Of a stretch of 64,000 bases of DNA, positions 7,249-17,108 are shown piece by piece. The notes beneath the pieces are model-generated. The model was not told the origin of the DNA, made no database searches, and was given only the letters and a program-made list of their open reading frames with translations. The stretch's first letter is position 1, and each line of letters opens with the position of its first letter. The DNA is from Actinoplanes italicus (GTDB taxonomy: Bacteria > Actinomycetota > Actinomycetes > Mycobacteriales > Micromonosporaceae), in contig NZ_PVMZ01000026.1 in the NCBI RefSeq assembly GCF_003001815.1, forward strand, positions 62,001 through 126,000, in the 5' to 3' direction. The position numbers and the translations under genes were made by a program.

Positions 7249-8487
7249 TCAGGACGCCTCGACCAGCGGGAGCTGTTTGCGGACGCCGCCGCCCGGCAGG
7301 GCGATCGACGAGAAGTGCGAGACCACCCGGTCGTCGGTCGGGTCGTCGGCGGGCGTCCAGTGCACGGCCAGGTGTTTGTACCAGGTGTCGCGCCACGCGG
7401 GGATGCGGTCCGCGGTGCGGATCATCGAGATCAGCTCCTGCAGGTTCGACCGGTGCTTGGCTCCGGCCGAGGAGATCACGTTCTCCTCGAGCATGATCGA
7501 GCCCAGGTCGTCGACACCCATGTGCAGCGACAGCTGGCCGATGTCCTTGCCCGTGGTGAGCCAGGACGCCTGCAGGTGGGCCACGTTGTCGAAGAACAGC
7601 CGCGAGACCGCGATGAACCGCAGATACTCCATCGTGGTGGCCTGGGTGCGGCCCTTCAGGTGGTTGTTCTCGGGCTGGTACGTCCACGGGATGAACGCCC
7701 GGAACCCGCCGACCTCGTGCGACTGTTCGACGGGCACGTCGGAGTAGCCGTTGGCCACGGCCAGATCCTGCACGTCACGGATCATCCGGATGTGCTCGAT
7801 GCGCTCGGCGTTCGTCTCACCCGTACCCATCATCATGGTCGCGGTCGAGGAGAGCCCGTGCCGGTGGGCGATCGCCATCACCTCGAGCCATCGGGCGCCG
7901 CTCTCCTTGAGCGGGGCGATGGCCTTGCGCGGCCGGTCCGGCAGCATCTCGGCACCGGCGCCGGCGATCGAGTCGAGGCCGGCCGCCTTGATCCGGATCA
8001 CCGCGTCCTCGATGGAGACGCCGTCGACCTTGGCCATGTGCAGGATCTCGCTCGGGCCGATCGAGTGGATCGCCAGCTGCGGGTAGGCCTGCTTGACCGA
8101 GGAGAAGAGATTCTCGTAATACTCCACGCCGTAGTCGGGGTGGTGGCCGCCCTGGAGCATCACCTGGGTGGCGCCCAGCTCGACGGCCTCACCGGCCCGG
8201 CGCAGGATCTCCTCGATCGGGTGCGACCAGCCCTCGGAGTGCTTGGGGGCCCGGAAGAACGCGCAGAACTTGCACGCCGTCACGCAGACGTTGGTGTAGT
8301 TGATGTTGCGGTCGATCAGGTACGTGACGATGCCGTCCGGATAACGCCGGCGCCGTACCGCGTCGGCCGCCTCGCCCAGCGCGTGGAACGGGGCCTCGGT
8401 ATAGAGCAGCAACGCCTCCTCGGGCGTGATGCGGCCGCCGTCGGCTCCGCGCTGCAGGATGCTGTCGATCTCCGGGTTCGCGGTCAC
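7249..8487 (-). CDS. mqnC: Cyclic dehypoxanthinyl futalosine synthase (MqnC)
   Basis: 412-residue radical SAM enzyme that cyclises dehypoxanthine futalosine in the futalosine menaquinone pathway. The cluster motif CxxxCxxC is C68-C72-C75 (CVTACKFC). Family blocks include RNINYTNVC, MLQGGHHPDYGVEYYE and DSIAGAGAEMLPDRPRKAIAP. GTG start; divergent from the SNF2 helicase gene with 96 bp between. It shares ancestry with MqnE at 35-36 kb in this window but has the MqnC-type blocks. Confidence 0.95.
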   Translation of the reverse strand: MTANPEIDSILQRGADGGRITPEEALLLYTEAPFHALGEAADAVRRRRYPDGIVTYLIDRNINYTNVCVTACKFCAFFRAPKHSEGWSHPIEEILRRAGEAVELGATQVMLQGGHHPDYGVEYYENLFSSVKQAYPQLAIHSIGPSEILHMAKVDGVSIEDAVIRIKAAGLDSIAGAGAEMLPDRPRKAIAPLKESGARWLEVMAIAHRHGLSSTATMMMGTGETNAERIEHIRMIRDVQDLAVANGYSDVPVEQSHEVGGFRAFIPWTYQPENNHLKGRTQATTMEYLRFIAVSRLFFDNVAHLQASWLTTGKDIGQLSLHMGVDDLGSIMLEENVISSAGAKHRSNLQELISMIRTADRIPAWRDTWYKHLAVHWTPADDPTDDRVVSHFSSIALPGGGVRKQLPLVEAS

Positions 8488-8583
8488 GATCTGAAGCGTA
8501 CGTCCAGCGGGCGTCGATCGTCAGCGGCGAGGGTCACCGGGACGACCCTGTACGGCGGATAGGCTCGACGGACATTTCAGGGG

Positions 8584-11559
8584 GTGGAAGTGCTCGTCGT
8601 GCACGGTGGCTGGGTGCCCGGAAGTGGACTGATCATCTGGGCCGAGGATCCCGGCCTGCCGCTGACCACGACCTCCCGGTCACGGTCGCGTCCGCACCCG
8701 TTCGCCACGTCTGACCTTCCCGGCATCGACGCCGCGGTCGCCGGCACGGTGCGGCTCACCCTTCCCGGGACCGGACGGGGACCGCTGCCCTCGCCGGAGA
8801 CCGGCCTCGAGAGCACGGCCCGCGGGGTCAAGCTCGGCGAATGGACGGTCCCGACGCTGACCGTCCCGGGGGACGAGGCGCTCGCGGTCCTCGGCGAGCT
8901 GGCAGAGCCCGACCCGGACGGCTCGTGGGTCGCCGGCGCGTCACTGCGTTATCTGAGCCTGCTCGCCGGTTACGCCTGCGACCTGGCCCGGCGCGGCCGG
9001 ATGCTGCCTCAGCTGGTGATCGAGGGCGGAGTGCCGGCCGCCCGCTGGCGGCCGGTGCTGACCGGGGCCGACACGGCGGCCTTCCGGGACTTCGCGGCCG
9101 GGATGCCTCCGGTGGTCCGGGCGATTGCGGAGAGTCAACCGATCGGCCGTACGCTGCGTGACGCTCTGGAGTGGCTGCTCGACAGCGCGGCCCGCTCGGT
9201 GCTGCCCGACCGGCTCATGGTCGGCCAGCGTCCCGGCCCGAAGGCGGCCCTGCCCGACCGCTGGCTCGCCGCCCTCACCGCCGAACCGACACTTCCCGGG
9301 GCCGCCGACGCCGACGTGCGCGACCTGCGCCGGGCGCTCGAGGACTGGATGCGGGCCGCGAACGAGGCGAACGGGCCGGTTCGGGTCAGTTTCCGCCTGA
9401 TCGAGCCGGGCGAGGACACCGACGAGTGGTGGCTCGAGTTCGCGCTCCAGTCCGCCGAGGACCCGGCGCTCTATCTGCCGGCCGAGGACGTGTGGGCCGG
9501 TGGCCGCTTCCCCGGGCTCCCGCAGCGGCCGGACGAGACGCTGCTCGCCGGGCTGGGCCGGGCCGTTCGGCTGTTCCCGCTGCTGCACGTGGCCCTGCTC
9601 GAACAGCGGCCGGCCGCGATGTCACTGAGCACCGCCGAGGCGTACGAGTTCCTCCGCCAGGCCGCGCCGCTGCTGCAGGCGGCCGGGTTCGGTGTGCAGC
9701 TCCCGGCGTGGGCCGGGCGCAAGGCGGTCGGGCTCAAGCTGACCACCCGGACGAGATCGAAATCGGGTACGTCGTCGCGAGCGGCCGCGGACTCCGGGTT
9801 CGGGCTGGAGCAGCTGGTCGACTTCCGGCTCGACCTGGTCATCGGCGACAGCGTGGTGAGCGCCGCGGAGCTGGCCGAGCTGGCCCGCCTCAAGGTGCCG
9901 ATGGTGCGGGTGCGCGGGCAGTGGGTGGAGCTCGACGACCGGCAGCTCAAGGCTGCGCTCAAAGCGGTCGGCAGCCGGCGCGAGGGCGAGATGACCGCTG
10001 GTGAGCTGCTGCAACAGGTGGTCGAGGGCGGCGAGGAGGATCTGCCGCTGGTCGAGGTGGATGCCGACGGCGATCTCGGCGACCTGCTCTCGGGGCAGGC
10101 TTCCGAACGCCTGAGCCCGATGCCGACACCGCCCGGATTCCAGGGCGCGCTCCGTCCGTACCAGGAGAGGGGTCTTTCGTGGTTGAACTTCCTGGGTCGT
10201 CTCGGGCTGGGCGGCATCCTCGCTGACGACATGGGTCTCGGCAAGACCGCGCAGACCCTGTCGCTGCTGCTCACCGACGAGGGTTCGAAGACCCTGCTGA
10301 TCTGCCCGATGTCGCTGGTCAGCAACTGGTTCAAGGAGGCCGGGCGGTTCGCGCCGAGCCTGCGCGTGTACGTGCACCACGGTGGCACCCGGCAGCGTGG
10401 GAGTGAGTTCGACGCGGCGGTGGCCGAGGCCGATCTGGTGATCACCACCTACGGCACGGCGCTGCGCGACCTGGAGACGCTGCGCGGGGTGCGGTGGAGC
10501 CGGGTGGTCTGCGACGAGGCTCAGGCGATCAAGAACAGCGGGACCCGGCAGTCGCAGGCGGTCCGCACCATCCCGGCCCGGACCCGGCTGGCCCTGACCG
10601 GCACGCCGGTGGAGAACCATCTGGCCGAACTCTGGTCGATCATGGACTTCTGCAATCCGGGGCTGCTCGGGCCGGCGAAACGGTTCCGCCGCCGGTTCCA
10701 GGAGCCGATCGAGACCCGGCAGGACGAGGACGCCACGGCCGCGCTGAAACGGGCGACCGGGCCGTTCGTGCTGCGCCGCCTCAAGACCGACAAGACGATC
10801 ATCTCGGACCTTCCGGAGAAGAACGAGATGAAGGTGTGGTGCTCCCTCACGCCCGAGCAGGCCACCCTCTACCAGGCGGTCGTCGAGGACATGATGGCCG
10901 AGATCGAGAGCAGCGAGGGCATCCAGCGGCGCGGCAACGTGCTGGCCGCCATGATGAAGCTCAAACAGGTCTGCAATCACCCGGCCCACCTGCTCAAGGA
11001 CGGCTCCCGGCTGCCCGGGCGGTCCGGCAAGCTGGCCCGGCTCGAGGAACTCGCCGACGAGATCGTCGAGGACGGCGACAAGGCCCTGATCTTCACGCAG
11101 TACGCCGAGTGGGGCACCCTCCTGCAGCCGTACCTCGCGGCGCACACCGACCGTCCGGTGCTCTGGCTGCATGGCGGTCTGAGCAAGTCCCGACGCGACG
11201 AACTGGTCGAGCGGTTCCAGACGTCGGACGAGCCCATGCTGTTCCTGCTCTCGCTCAAGGCCGCCGGCACCGGCCTCAACCTGACTGCCGCCAACCACGT
11301 CGTCCATTTCGACCGGTGGTGGAATCCGGCCGTCGAGGACCAGGCGACCGACCGGGCGTACCGGATCGGGCAGTCCCGCGACGTGCAGGTGCGTAAATTC
11401 ATCTGCACCGGGACGCTGGAGGAGAAGATCGACGCGATGATCGAGCGGAAGAAGGCACTGGCCTCCTCGGTCGTCGGCACCGGCGAGGAGTGGATCAGCG
11501 AGCTGAACACCGACCAGCTGCGTGAACTGTTCGCCCTCGACCCGGCGGCGGTGCGCTGA
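8584..11559 (+). CDS. SNF2-family DEAD/DEAH-like ATPase
   Basis: 991-residue SWI2/SNF2 protein. The N-terminal 480 residues match the DUF3670-type region that accompanies bacterial SNF2 ATPases. The motor follows: Walker A DDMGLGKTAQT near residue 548, Walker B-like CDEAQAIKN near 640, motif III LALTGTPVENHLAELWSIMD, and C-terminal motifs SLKAAGTGLNLTAANHVVHFDRWWNPAVEDQATDRAYRIGQ. The GTG start at 8584 follows a GGGGG tract; an upstream extension shows no support. It is followed after 1 bp by a SWIM zinc-finger gene, its usual partner in actinobacteria. A role in nucleoprotein remodelling or repair is inferred. Confidence 0.92.
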   Translation: MEVLVVHGGWVPGSGLIIWAEDPGLPLTTTSRSRSRPHPFATSDLPGIDAAVAGTVRLTLPGTGRGPLPSPETGLESTARGVKLGEWTVPTLTVPGDEALAVLGELAEPDPDGSWVAGASLRYLSLLAGYACDLARRGRMLPQLVIEGGVPAARWRPVLTGADTAAFRDFAAGMPPVVRAIAESQPIGRTLRDALEWLLDSAARSVLPDRLMVGQRPGPKAALPDRWLAALTAEPTLPGAADADVRDLRRALEDWMRAANEANGPVRVSFRLIEPGEDTDEWWLEFALQSAEDPALYLPAEDVWAGGRFPGLPQRPDETLLAGLGRAVRLFPLLHVALLEQRPAAMSLSTAEAYEFLRQAAPLLQAAGFGVQLPAWAGRKAVGLKLTTRTRSKSGTSSRAAADSGFGLEQLVDFRLDLVIGDSVVSAAELAELARLKVPMVRVRGQWVELDDRQLKAALKAVGSRREGEMTAGELLQQVVEGGEEDLPLVEVDADGDLGDLLSGQASERLSPMPTPPGFQGALRPYQERGLSWLNFLGRLGLGGILADDMGLGKTAQTLSLLLTDEGSKTLLICPMSLVSNWFKEAGRFAPSLRVYVHHGGTRQRGSEFDAAVAEADLVITTYGTALRDLETLRGVRWSRVVCDEAQAIKNSGTRQSQAVRTIPARTRLALTGTPVENHLAELWSIMDFCNPGLLGPAKRFRRRFQEPIETRQDEDATAALKRATGPFVLRRLKTDKTIISDLPEKNEMKVWCSLTPEQATLYQAVVEDMMAEIESSEGIQRRGNVLAAMMKLKQVCNHPAHLLKDGSRLPGRSGKLARLEELADEIVEDGDKALIFTQYAEWGTLLQPYLAAHTDRPVLWLHGGLSKSRRDELVERFQTSDEPMLFLLSLKAAGTGLNLTAANHVVHFDRWWNPAVEDQATDRAYRIGQSRDVQVRKFICTGTLEEKIDAMIERKKALASSVVGTGEEWISELNTDQLRELFALDPAAVR

Positions 11560-11560
11560 G

Positions 11561-12373
11561 ATGGCCTTCTTCGAGCACGCCGCCCCGATCAAGGTCGACG
11601 GTGGCCTCGCCGTGCGGTCGAAACGCGGCAAGATCGGCGAGCAGTGGTGGTCGCGCCGGTTCGTGGACGTGCTGGAGGAGGTCTGCGACGCGGGCCGTCT
11701 CGCTCGCGGCCGCACCTACGCGCGGAAGGGGCAGGTCATCGACTTCGCCCTGACTCCGGGACGGGTTCTGGCCCGTGTGCAGGGATCACGGCCCAAGCCA
11801 TACGAGGTCAAGATCCGGATCTCCTCGTACGACGACGCGCAGTGGGCAGGCGCGATCGACGCGCTCGCGTCCCGGGCGCTGTACCGGGCCGCGCTGCTCG
11901 CCGGCGAGATGCCGCACGAGATCGTCGACCTCTTCACCGAACTGGGCCTGCCACTCTTCCCGGACCGGCTGGACATCGACTGCTCCTGCCCGGACTGGGG
12001 TGTGCCCTGCAAGCACGGCTCGGCGGCGCTCTACGTGATGGCCGAGGCCTTCGACGACGACCCGTTCCTGGTGCTGGCGTGGCGCGGCCGCGACCGGGAA
12101 CGGCTGCTCGAAGCGCTGCGCGGAACACCGGTGCCGGAGGAGACCGTCGATCCGCTGGCGATCGAGGACGAGCCACTGGACGCCCGGCTGGCCGATTTCT
12201 GGTCGCCGGGTATCAGCCTGGGCCGCCTGCGCGAGCGGCCGGCCCGGATGGCACCGCCTGAGCTGCTGTTACGTGCGCTCGACGCGCCGCCGGTCAAGGT
12301 GCGGCACGTCCCGCTGACCGACGTGCTGCGCCCGCATTACCGCGATCTGGCCCTCTCCCCGGAGGAGGACTGA
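11561..12373 (+). CDS. SWIM zinc-finger protein
   Basis: 270-residue protein with a SWIM zinc finger, CSCPDWGVPCKHGSAALY (about residues 140-157), the CxCx(n)CxH pattern. It begins MAFFEHAAPIKVDGG one base after the SNF2 stop, so the two genes form a coupled pair. SWIM domains bind DNA or protein and are often found fused to, or next to, SNF2 ATPases; here the finger is on a separate chain. The remainder has no recognised domain. Confidence 0.88.
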   Translation: MAFFEHAAPIKVDGGLAVRSKRGKIGEQWWSRRFVDVLEEVCDAGRLARGRTYARKGQVIDFALTPGRVLARVQGSRPKPYEVKIRISSYDDAQWAGAIDALASRALYRAALLAGEMPHEIVDLFTELGLPLFPDRLDIDCSCPDWGVPCKHGSAALYVMAEAFDDDPFLVLAWRGRDRERLLEALRGTPVPEETVDPLAIEDEPLDARLADFWSPGISLGRLRERPARMAPPELLLRALDAPPVKVRHVPLTDVLRPHYRDLALSPEED

Positions 12374-12383
12374 CCGAGGGGCC

Positions 12384-12426
12384 GCGTCCACCATGGACCG
12401 ATCGTGGGTAAGTCCATGATGGACGC
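12384..12426. promoter_or_regulatory. 14-bp imperfect inverted repeat between SWIM gene and aldo/keto reductase
   Basis: GCGTCCACCATGGA (12384-12397) and TCCATGATGGACGC (12413-12426) pair at 13 of 14 positions around a 15-nt loop. It starts 10 bp after the SWIM gene stop and ends 57 bp before the next start. It could end the SNF2-SWIM transcript (there is no U-run) or serve as an operator for the aldo/keto reductase. Confidence 0.45.
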
Positions 12427-12483
12427 AGCGTTACGTCACGCTACCAGGCGTGTTCATCGACAACTAGTTACTTGGAGTGGTTC

Positions 12484-13440
12484 ATGAGCGAGATGACCTA
12501 CCGCCGCCTGGGCGACTCGGGTCTCGTCGTGTCCGTGGTCGGCATCGGCTGCAACAACTTCGGCCGCAAGCTCGACGCCGACGGCACCCGCGAGGTCGTC
12601 GACGCCGCCCTCGACGCCGGCATCAACCTGTTCGACACCGCCGACATCTACGGCACCCCGCACGGATCGTCCGAGCAGCTGCTCGGTGCCGCGCTCAAGG
12701 GCCGCCGTGACGAGGTGGTGCTGGCCACCAAGTTCGGCATGGACATGGAGGGCCTCAACGGGCGCGACTTCGAGGCCCGCGGAGCGCGGCGTTACATCGT
12801 CCGGGCGGTCGAGGCCTCGCTGCGACGGCTCGAGACCGATCACATCGACCTGTATCAGATGCACGCCCCGGACGCGGCCACCCCGATCGAGGAGACCCTG
12901 TCCGCCCTCGACGACCTGGTCCGCTCGGGCAAGGTCCGCTACCTGGGCAACTCGAACTTCTCCGGCTGGCAGATCGCCGACGCCGACTGGGTCGCCCGCA
13001 GCGGCAACCTGACCCGGTTCATCAGCGCGCAGAACCAGTACAGCCTGATCGAGCGCAAGGTCGAGACCGAGGTCATCCCGGCCTGCGAGCGGTTCGGGCT
13101 CGGATTCCTGCCCTTCTTCCCGCTGGAGTCCGGCCTGCTCACCGGCAAGTACCGGCGTGGTGAGCAGCCGCCGGCCGGCACCCGGATGGCGAACGAGCGG
13201 TACGCGTCGTGGCTCGCCCGCGCCGACTGGGACACCATCGAGGCTCTGACCGCCTTCGGTGCCGAGCGCGGGCACAGCGTGCTCGACGTGGCCATCGCCG
13301 GGCTCGCCGCCCAGCCCGCGGTGACCAGCGTCATCGCCGGCGCGACCACGGCCGAGCAGGTCCAGGCGAACGCAGCGGCCGGCTCCTGGAGTCTGAGCGC
13401 GGCCGACGTGGCCGCGCTCGACACCCTGTTGACCGACTGA
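12484..13440 (+). CDS. Aldo/keto reductase
   Basis: 318-residue NADPH-dependent TIM-barrel oxidoreductase. The catalytic set is recognisable: Asp and Tyr in FDTADIYG (about residues 47-54), Lys in VLATKFGM and His in LYQMHAP, with the cofactor-binding end AGATTAEQVQANAAA near the C-terminus. The ATG start follows GGAG 7 bp upstream. Substrate unknown. Convergent with the surface protein gene, 6 bp apart. Confidence 0.93.
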   Translation: MSEMTYRRLGDSGLVVSVVGIGCNNFGRKLDADGTREVVDAALDAGINLFDTADIYGTPHGSSEQLLGAALKGRRDEVVLATKFGMDMEGLNGRDFEARGARRYIVRAVEASLRRLETDHIDLYQMHAPDAATPIEETLSALDDLVRSGKVRYLGNSNFSGWQIADADWVARSGNLTRFISAQNQYSLIERKVETEVIPACERFGLGFLPFFPLESGLLTGKYRRGEQPPAGTRMANERYASWLARADWDTIEALTAFGAERGHSVLDVAIAGLAAQPAVTSVIAGATTAEQVQANAAAGSWSLSAADVAALDTLLTD

Positions 13441-13446
13441 CGGGTC

Positions 13447-14952
13447 CTACTCGACGACCGTGACGATCCGACGGCGGCGGGCCAGCCGGAAGGCGATCAG
13501 GCCCGCCGCCAGCAGCACGACGCCGCCACCGGCGACCATGCCGGCCGGCGCACCCGTGATCGGGAGGCCACCGCCCGTACCGCCGGTGGTCTCGACCGTG
13601 AGGGCCGCCCGGTTGTTGCCTCGCTTGGCGTCCTGTACACCGCCGTCGACGGTGACCGAACCCGCCTTGTGCTCGGCGTCCTGGATCTCGGCGGACAGGG
13701 TGAACAGGTAGCGGCCGTCGTCCGGCACGCTCTCCAGAACGATGCAGATCAGGTCGGTGACCTCGGACAGGTCGGTGACCGTCTCGTCGATGTCGGTGGG
13801 CGAGGTACCCGGGATGCACCGCATGTCGACCGTAGTCAGCAGCACCCCGGTCGGCAGCTTGACGTGCGCGTACTGGATCCAGGCGAGGCCGGGTGGGATC
13901 GTCCCGGACGGGCCGAGGTTGTGCACGCCCACCTTGACCGTGCGGTCGTCACCGGCTTCGCCCTTGAACACGCCACCAACCGCCGCGCTGTCCGCGGCCG
14001 TCTTCGGCACGGACACCGTGAACTCGCTGAAGTTGTCGTCCTCGTTGAGGTCGTCGACGGCGTCGGGCTCCTTGGCCGAGATGGAGGCGGCCGACTCGAG
14101 CTTCAGCTCCCTGCCGGAGGCTCCGGCGGTCCGCTTCGCGAAGTCGAAGACGTACTTGTCGGTGAGACCGACCGCAGCCACCAGGACCGGGTAGTCGTAC
14201 GGCCCGGCCACACCGGCCGGCACCTTGATCCGCAGCGGTGTGTTCTCCGGCAGGCTGAAGACCCCACCCGCGGCGAGCGTGTCGTTGAAGACACAGACGA
14301 AGCCGCCGAGATCGGGGTCCTGCTCGCAGTTGCTGTAGTTCAGTGCGGGCGTCAGGCCGGCCGGGGCGGCCACCACCAGGCCGAGGGCCGTGACGTCCTT
14401 GTTGCCGCTGTTGCGGATCCGGACCGGGACCTCGGCCGATCCGCCGGCGCTCAGCTTGAGATCGGCGATGTCGTCGACCTCGATGTCGGCGCCGGCCTTG
14501 TCCGTGCCCACCACGGCGATCGACGTCTCGTCACTGGCCTGCCCGCCGACCGACGTGGAGAGCACGATGCTCTTCGCCGGGTCGAGAGCGGTCGGCTTCA
14601 CCGTGAATTTGACGCCGCGCCGCTGTCCCGGCTTGAGGTCACCGATGACACACGAGGTCTCGTCGCAGCCGGCGGGCGCGGTGAAGCCGAGGTCCGCGCT
14701 GATCGGCTTCGCGGTGCTGCCGAAGTGCAGCACCACGCGCTCGGCCGTCACCGTGCTGAGGTTGTAGAGGTCGAACTTGACCGTCTTCGACTGACCGTTG
14801 ATCACGGTCACCGTCTCCGGGCTGAGGATCCCGACGTAGGCGAAATCCCCTACCTCCGACTCCGCATGGGCCGGCAGGGCGAGGCCGCCGGCGGCCAGCC
14901 CCGACACCGCGACGGTCAGGGCAAAACGGCTGATCAGGGCACGCAGACGCAT
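13447..14952 (-). CDS. Secreted LPITG-anchored surface protein
   Basis: 501-residue exported protein. The N-terminal signal peptide (MRLRALISRF, hydrophobic core, ALPAHA cleavage) leads into several Ig-like or CARDB-like beta domains, judged from alternating blocks such as VTVINGQSKTVKFDLYNLS and SAGGSAEVPVRIRNSGNKDVTALGL. The C-terminus has a sortase signal: LPITG, a hydrophobic helix and RLARRRR. Eight cysteines in pairs suggest disulfides. It follows mqnA by 84 bp on the same strand. No sortase gene is in the window. ATG 14952 is preferred to GTG 14958 because GGTGA precedes it. Confidence 0.85.
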   Translation of the reverse strand: MRLRALISRFALTVAVSGLAAGGLALPAHAESEVGDFAYVGILSPETVTVINGQSKTVKFDLYNLSTVTAERVVLHFGSTAKPISADLGFTAPAGCDETSCVIGDLKPGQRRGVKFTVKPTALDPAKSIVLSTSVGGQASDETSIAVVGTDKAGADIEVDDIADLKLSAGGSAEVPVRIRNSGNKDVTALGLVVAAPAGLTPALNYSNCEQDPDLGGFVCVFNDTLAAGGVFSLPENTPLRIKVPAGVAGPYDYPVLVAAVGLTDKYVFDFAKRTAGASGRELKLESAASISAKEPDAVDDLNEDDNFSEFTVSVPKTAADSAAVGGVFKGEAGDDRTVKVGVHNLGPSGTIPPGLAWIQYAHVKLPTGVLLTTVDMRCIPGTSPTDIDETVTDLSEVTDLICIVLESVPDDGRYLFTLSAEIQDAEHKAGSVTVDGGVQDAKRGNNRAALTVETTGGTGGGLPITGAPAGMVAGGGVVLLAAGLIAFRLARRRRIVTVVE

Positions 14953-15036
14953 GGTCACCGATTTCGAACTCGGACGGCCGGTCGAAGGTGATCGGCCGGC
15001 GAGTCCGGGGATCTTAAGGCCGCACCGCCGTGAAGA

Positions 15037-15888
15037 TCAAACGTCGGCGAAGGCCGGTCCGTCGGCGGGCAGCGGCGGCACCTCACCGCGCTCGGCCGCA
15101 CGCCGGGCGAACTCACGGACCCCGGCGATCTGCCGCTCCCCGAGGGAGAAGTCGAGCGCCCGGAAGTAGTTGGCCAGCGTCGCCGCGTCGAAAGGCTCCC
15201 AGCGGGCCGCCGCCTCGGCGACCTCGTCGAGTTCGCCGAGACACAGATCACGGGATCGCTGGAACGCCTCGTGCACATCCTTGACCAGCCCCGGGTGCGC
15301 GGCAGCGAAATCCTTGCGGACCGCCCAGACCGCGAACACCATCGGCAGGCCGGTCCACTCCTTCCACGCCTCGGCCAGGTCGATCACCTGCAGGCCGCGG
15401 CCTGGAGCCTCATACATCGCCCGCAGCGCCGGGTCACCGATCAGCACACCGGCGTCGGCCTCCATGAGCATCTGCGACAGGTCGGGTGGGCAGCGGAAAT
15501 ACTCCGGCTCCGCGCCGTAACGCTCGGAGAGCAGCATCTGCGCCAGCATCACGCCGGTCCGCGAGGTGGAGCCGAGCGCCACCGGGCGGCCGTCCAGCTC
15601 GGCCGGCGGCCGGGTGGAGATCAGGTTGACCGAGAGCACCGGACCGTCGCTGCCGACGGCCAGGTCGGGCAGCAGGAGCAACTCGTCGGCGTGGCGCAGG
15701 AACTCGACCAGCGTGATCGGGCCGATGTCCAGGTCACCGGCGACCAGGCCGGCGCTGAGCCGCTCGGGGGTGTCCTTGTGCAGGTCGACGTCGAGCAGAG
15801 CGCCCGAGCGCATCAGCCCCCAGTAGATCGGCAGGCAGTTGAGGAACTGGATGTGCCCGACCCGGGGCCGACGGACGCTGTCGCTCAT
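15037..15888 (-). CDS. mqnA: Chorismate dehydratase (MqnA)
   Basis: 283-residue periplasmic-binding-fold enzyme that removes water from chorismate to give 3-enolpyruvylbenzoate, the first committed step of the futalosine pathway. Family blocks: VGHIQFLNCLPIYWGLM at the N-terminus, SAGLVAGDLDIGPITLVEF, ALGSTSRTGVMLAQMLL and GVLIGDPALRAMYE. Its ATG overlaps the stop of the upstream MFS exporter gene by 4 bp, so mqnA appears to be the third gene of an ArsR-MFS-mqnA unit. Confidence 0.93.
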   Translation of the reverse strand: MSDSVRRPRVGHIQFLNCLPIYWGLMRSGALLDVDLHKDTPERLSAGLVAGDLDIGPITLVEFLRHADELLLLPDLAVGSDGPVLSVNLISTRPPAELDGRPVALGSTSRTGVMLAQMLLSERYGAEPEYFRCPPDLSQMLMEADAGVLIGDPALRAMYEAPGRGLQVIDLAEAWKEWTGLPMVFAVWAVRKDFAAAHPGLVKDVHEAFQRSRDLCLGELDEVAEAAARWEPFDAATLANYFRALDFSLGERQIAGVREFARRAAERGEVPPLPADGPAFADV

Positions 15889-17108
15889 GCTGCGACGTTA
15901 TCCCCGATCTCGTCCCGCATGGTGGTCCGCGAGGCCGGTGGTGGCTGAAATCGCACCAGCGGCAGGCAGGCGAGCGCGGCCAGTAGACCGGCCGCTCCGG
16001 CACCGACCACCAGAACCCGTGGATCGAACATCTCGGTGAGTGGCCCGGCCACAAAGAACCCGACGATGCCCGCCGCCTGCACCGAGGCACCGAACAGGGA
16101 GAAGGCCCGGCCATGCGCCTCCGGAAGCACCCGGTCGGCGATCAGCACGCTGGTGGTGACGTTGAGTGCGCCGTTGAAGACGCCGCCGAGCATCCAGAGC
16201 GGGACGAGCCACCACGCCGACTGTGCGACCACGCCGCCGACCAGGACTGCGGCACAGGCGCCGCCCAGCAGGAACAGCACCGTCCCGACGGTGCGCCGAC
16301 GCTCCGGCAGGCGCCCGGCGATGGGGTTGCCCAGCAGCATTCCGGCCGTCCACGAGGCGGCGACCAGGCCGTACAGGGTCGTGGAGGCGCCCAGGGTCTC
16401 GCGGACGAAGAACACGTCGAAGACGTTGATCGCGCTGACCCCGGCGACGACGGCCGCGACCGCGACGGTCATCACCAGCAGCGTCCGGTCGTCACGCAGG
16501 CGGAACGCGGCCTCGGCCTTCGCCCGCTCCGTCCCGCCGTGCCGGCGGGTCCGCACCAGCAGGCCCACCACCACCAGTCCGAGATAGCTCACCGCGTCGA
16601 GCAGCAGGGGCAGACGCTGGCCGGTCTGTCCGACCAGGATCCCGGCCAGCGCGGGAGCGACCAGCATGCCGATCTGTCCGGCGCTCGCGACGATGCCGCT
16701 GGCTCGTGGGAAGTCGGCACGCGACACCATGCGTGGGACCAGCGCGGAGATCGTCGGCATGGTCAGCGCCAGACCGCAGGCGAGCAGTGTCACCAGGCAG
16801 ATGATCAGGACCGGGTGGGTGCTGAAGGCCAGCGCCGCACAGACCCCGGACTGTGCCAGGCCCACGACCACCAGGATCGTCCGGCTGTCCACACGATCGG
16901 CCAGCCGGCCCGCCAGCGGCGCGAGCAGGGCGATCGGCAGGGTGGACGCGAGCAGCAGCCCGGAGACGGCCAGACCGCCGTGCCCCGCCTCCTGCAGGAC
17001 GAGCGCCAGGGCGAACGTCGCCAGCACGTCACCGCAGACCGAGATCCCCCGGCCGGTGGCCACCAGATAGACGTCGGCCCAGCGCGGCGTGGCAGATGTG
17101 AAGGACAT
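15885..17108 (-). CDS. Major facilitator superfamily exporter
   Basis: 407-residue, about 12-helix MFS transporter of the small-molecule/drug efflux type. Motif A is seen in LAPLAGRLADRVDSRTILVV and its counterpart in the second half as NPIAGRLPERRRTVGTVL. ATG 17108 gives MSFTSATPRW; in-frame TTG 17144 and GTG 17129 lie upstream within a large inverted repeat. It lies downstream of an ArsR-type regulator and overlaps mqnA by 4 bp. Substrate unknown; linkage to mqnA is unusual and could mean export of an aromatic compound or intermediate. Confidence 0.85.
   Translation of the reverse strand: MSFTSATPRWADVYLVATGRGISVCGDVLATFALALVLQEAGHGGLAVSGLLLASTLPIALLAPLAGRLADRVDSRTILVVVGLAQSGVCAALAFSTHPVLIICLVTLLACGLALTMPTISALVPRMVSRADFPRASGIVASAGQIGMLVAPALAGILVGQTGQRLPLLLDAVSYLGLVVVGLLVRTRRHGGTERAKAEAAFRLRDDRTLLVMTVAVAAVVAGVSAINVFDVFFVRETLGASTTLYGLVAASWTAGMLLGNPIAGRLPERRRTVGTVLFLLGGACAAVLVGGVVAQSAWWLVPLWMLGGVFNGALNVTTSVLIADRVLPEAHGRAFSLFGASVQAAGIVGFFVAGPLTEMFDPRVLVVGAGAAGLLAALACLPLVRFQPPPASRTTMRDEIGDNVAA

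Noticed and set aside
6130..8562. 810-codon open frame on the plus strand over menG and mqnC
   Set aside because: Both minus-strand genes are unmistakable; the plus frame encodes Arg/Asp/Gly-rich noise.
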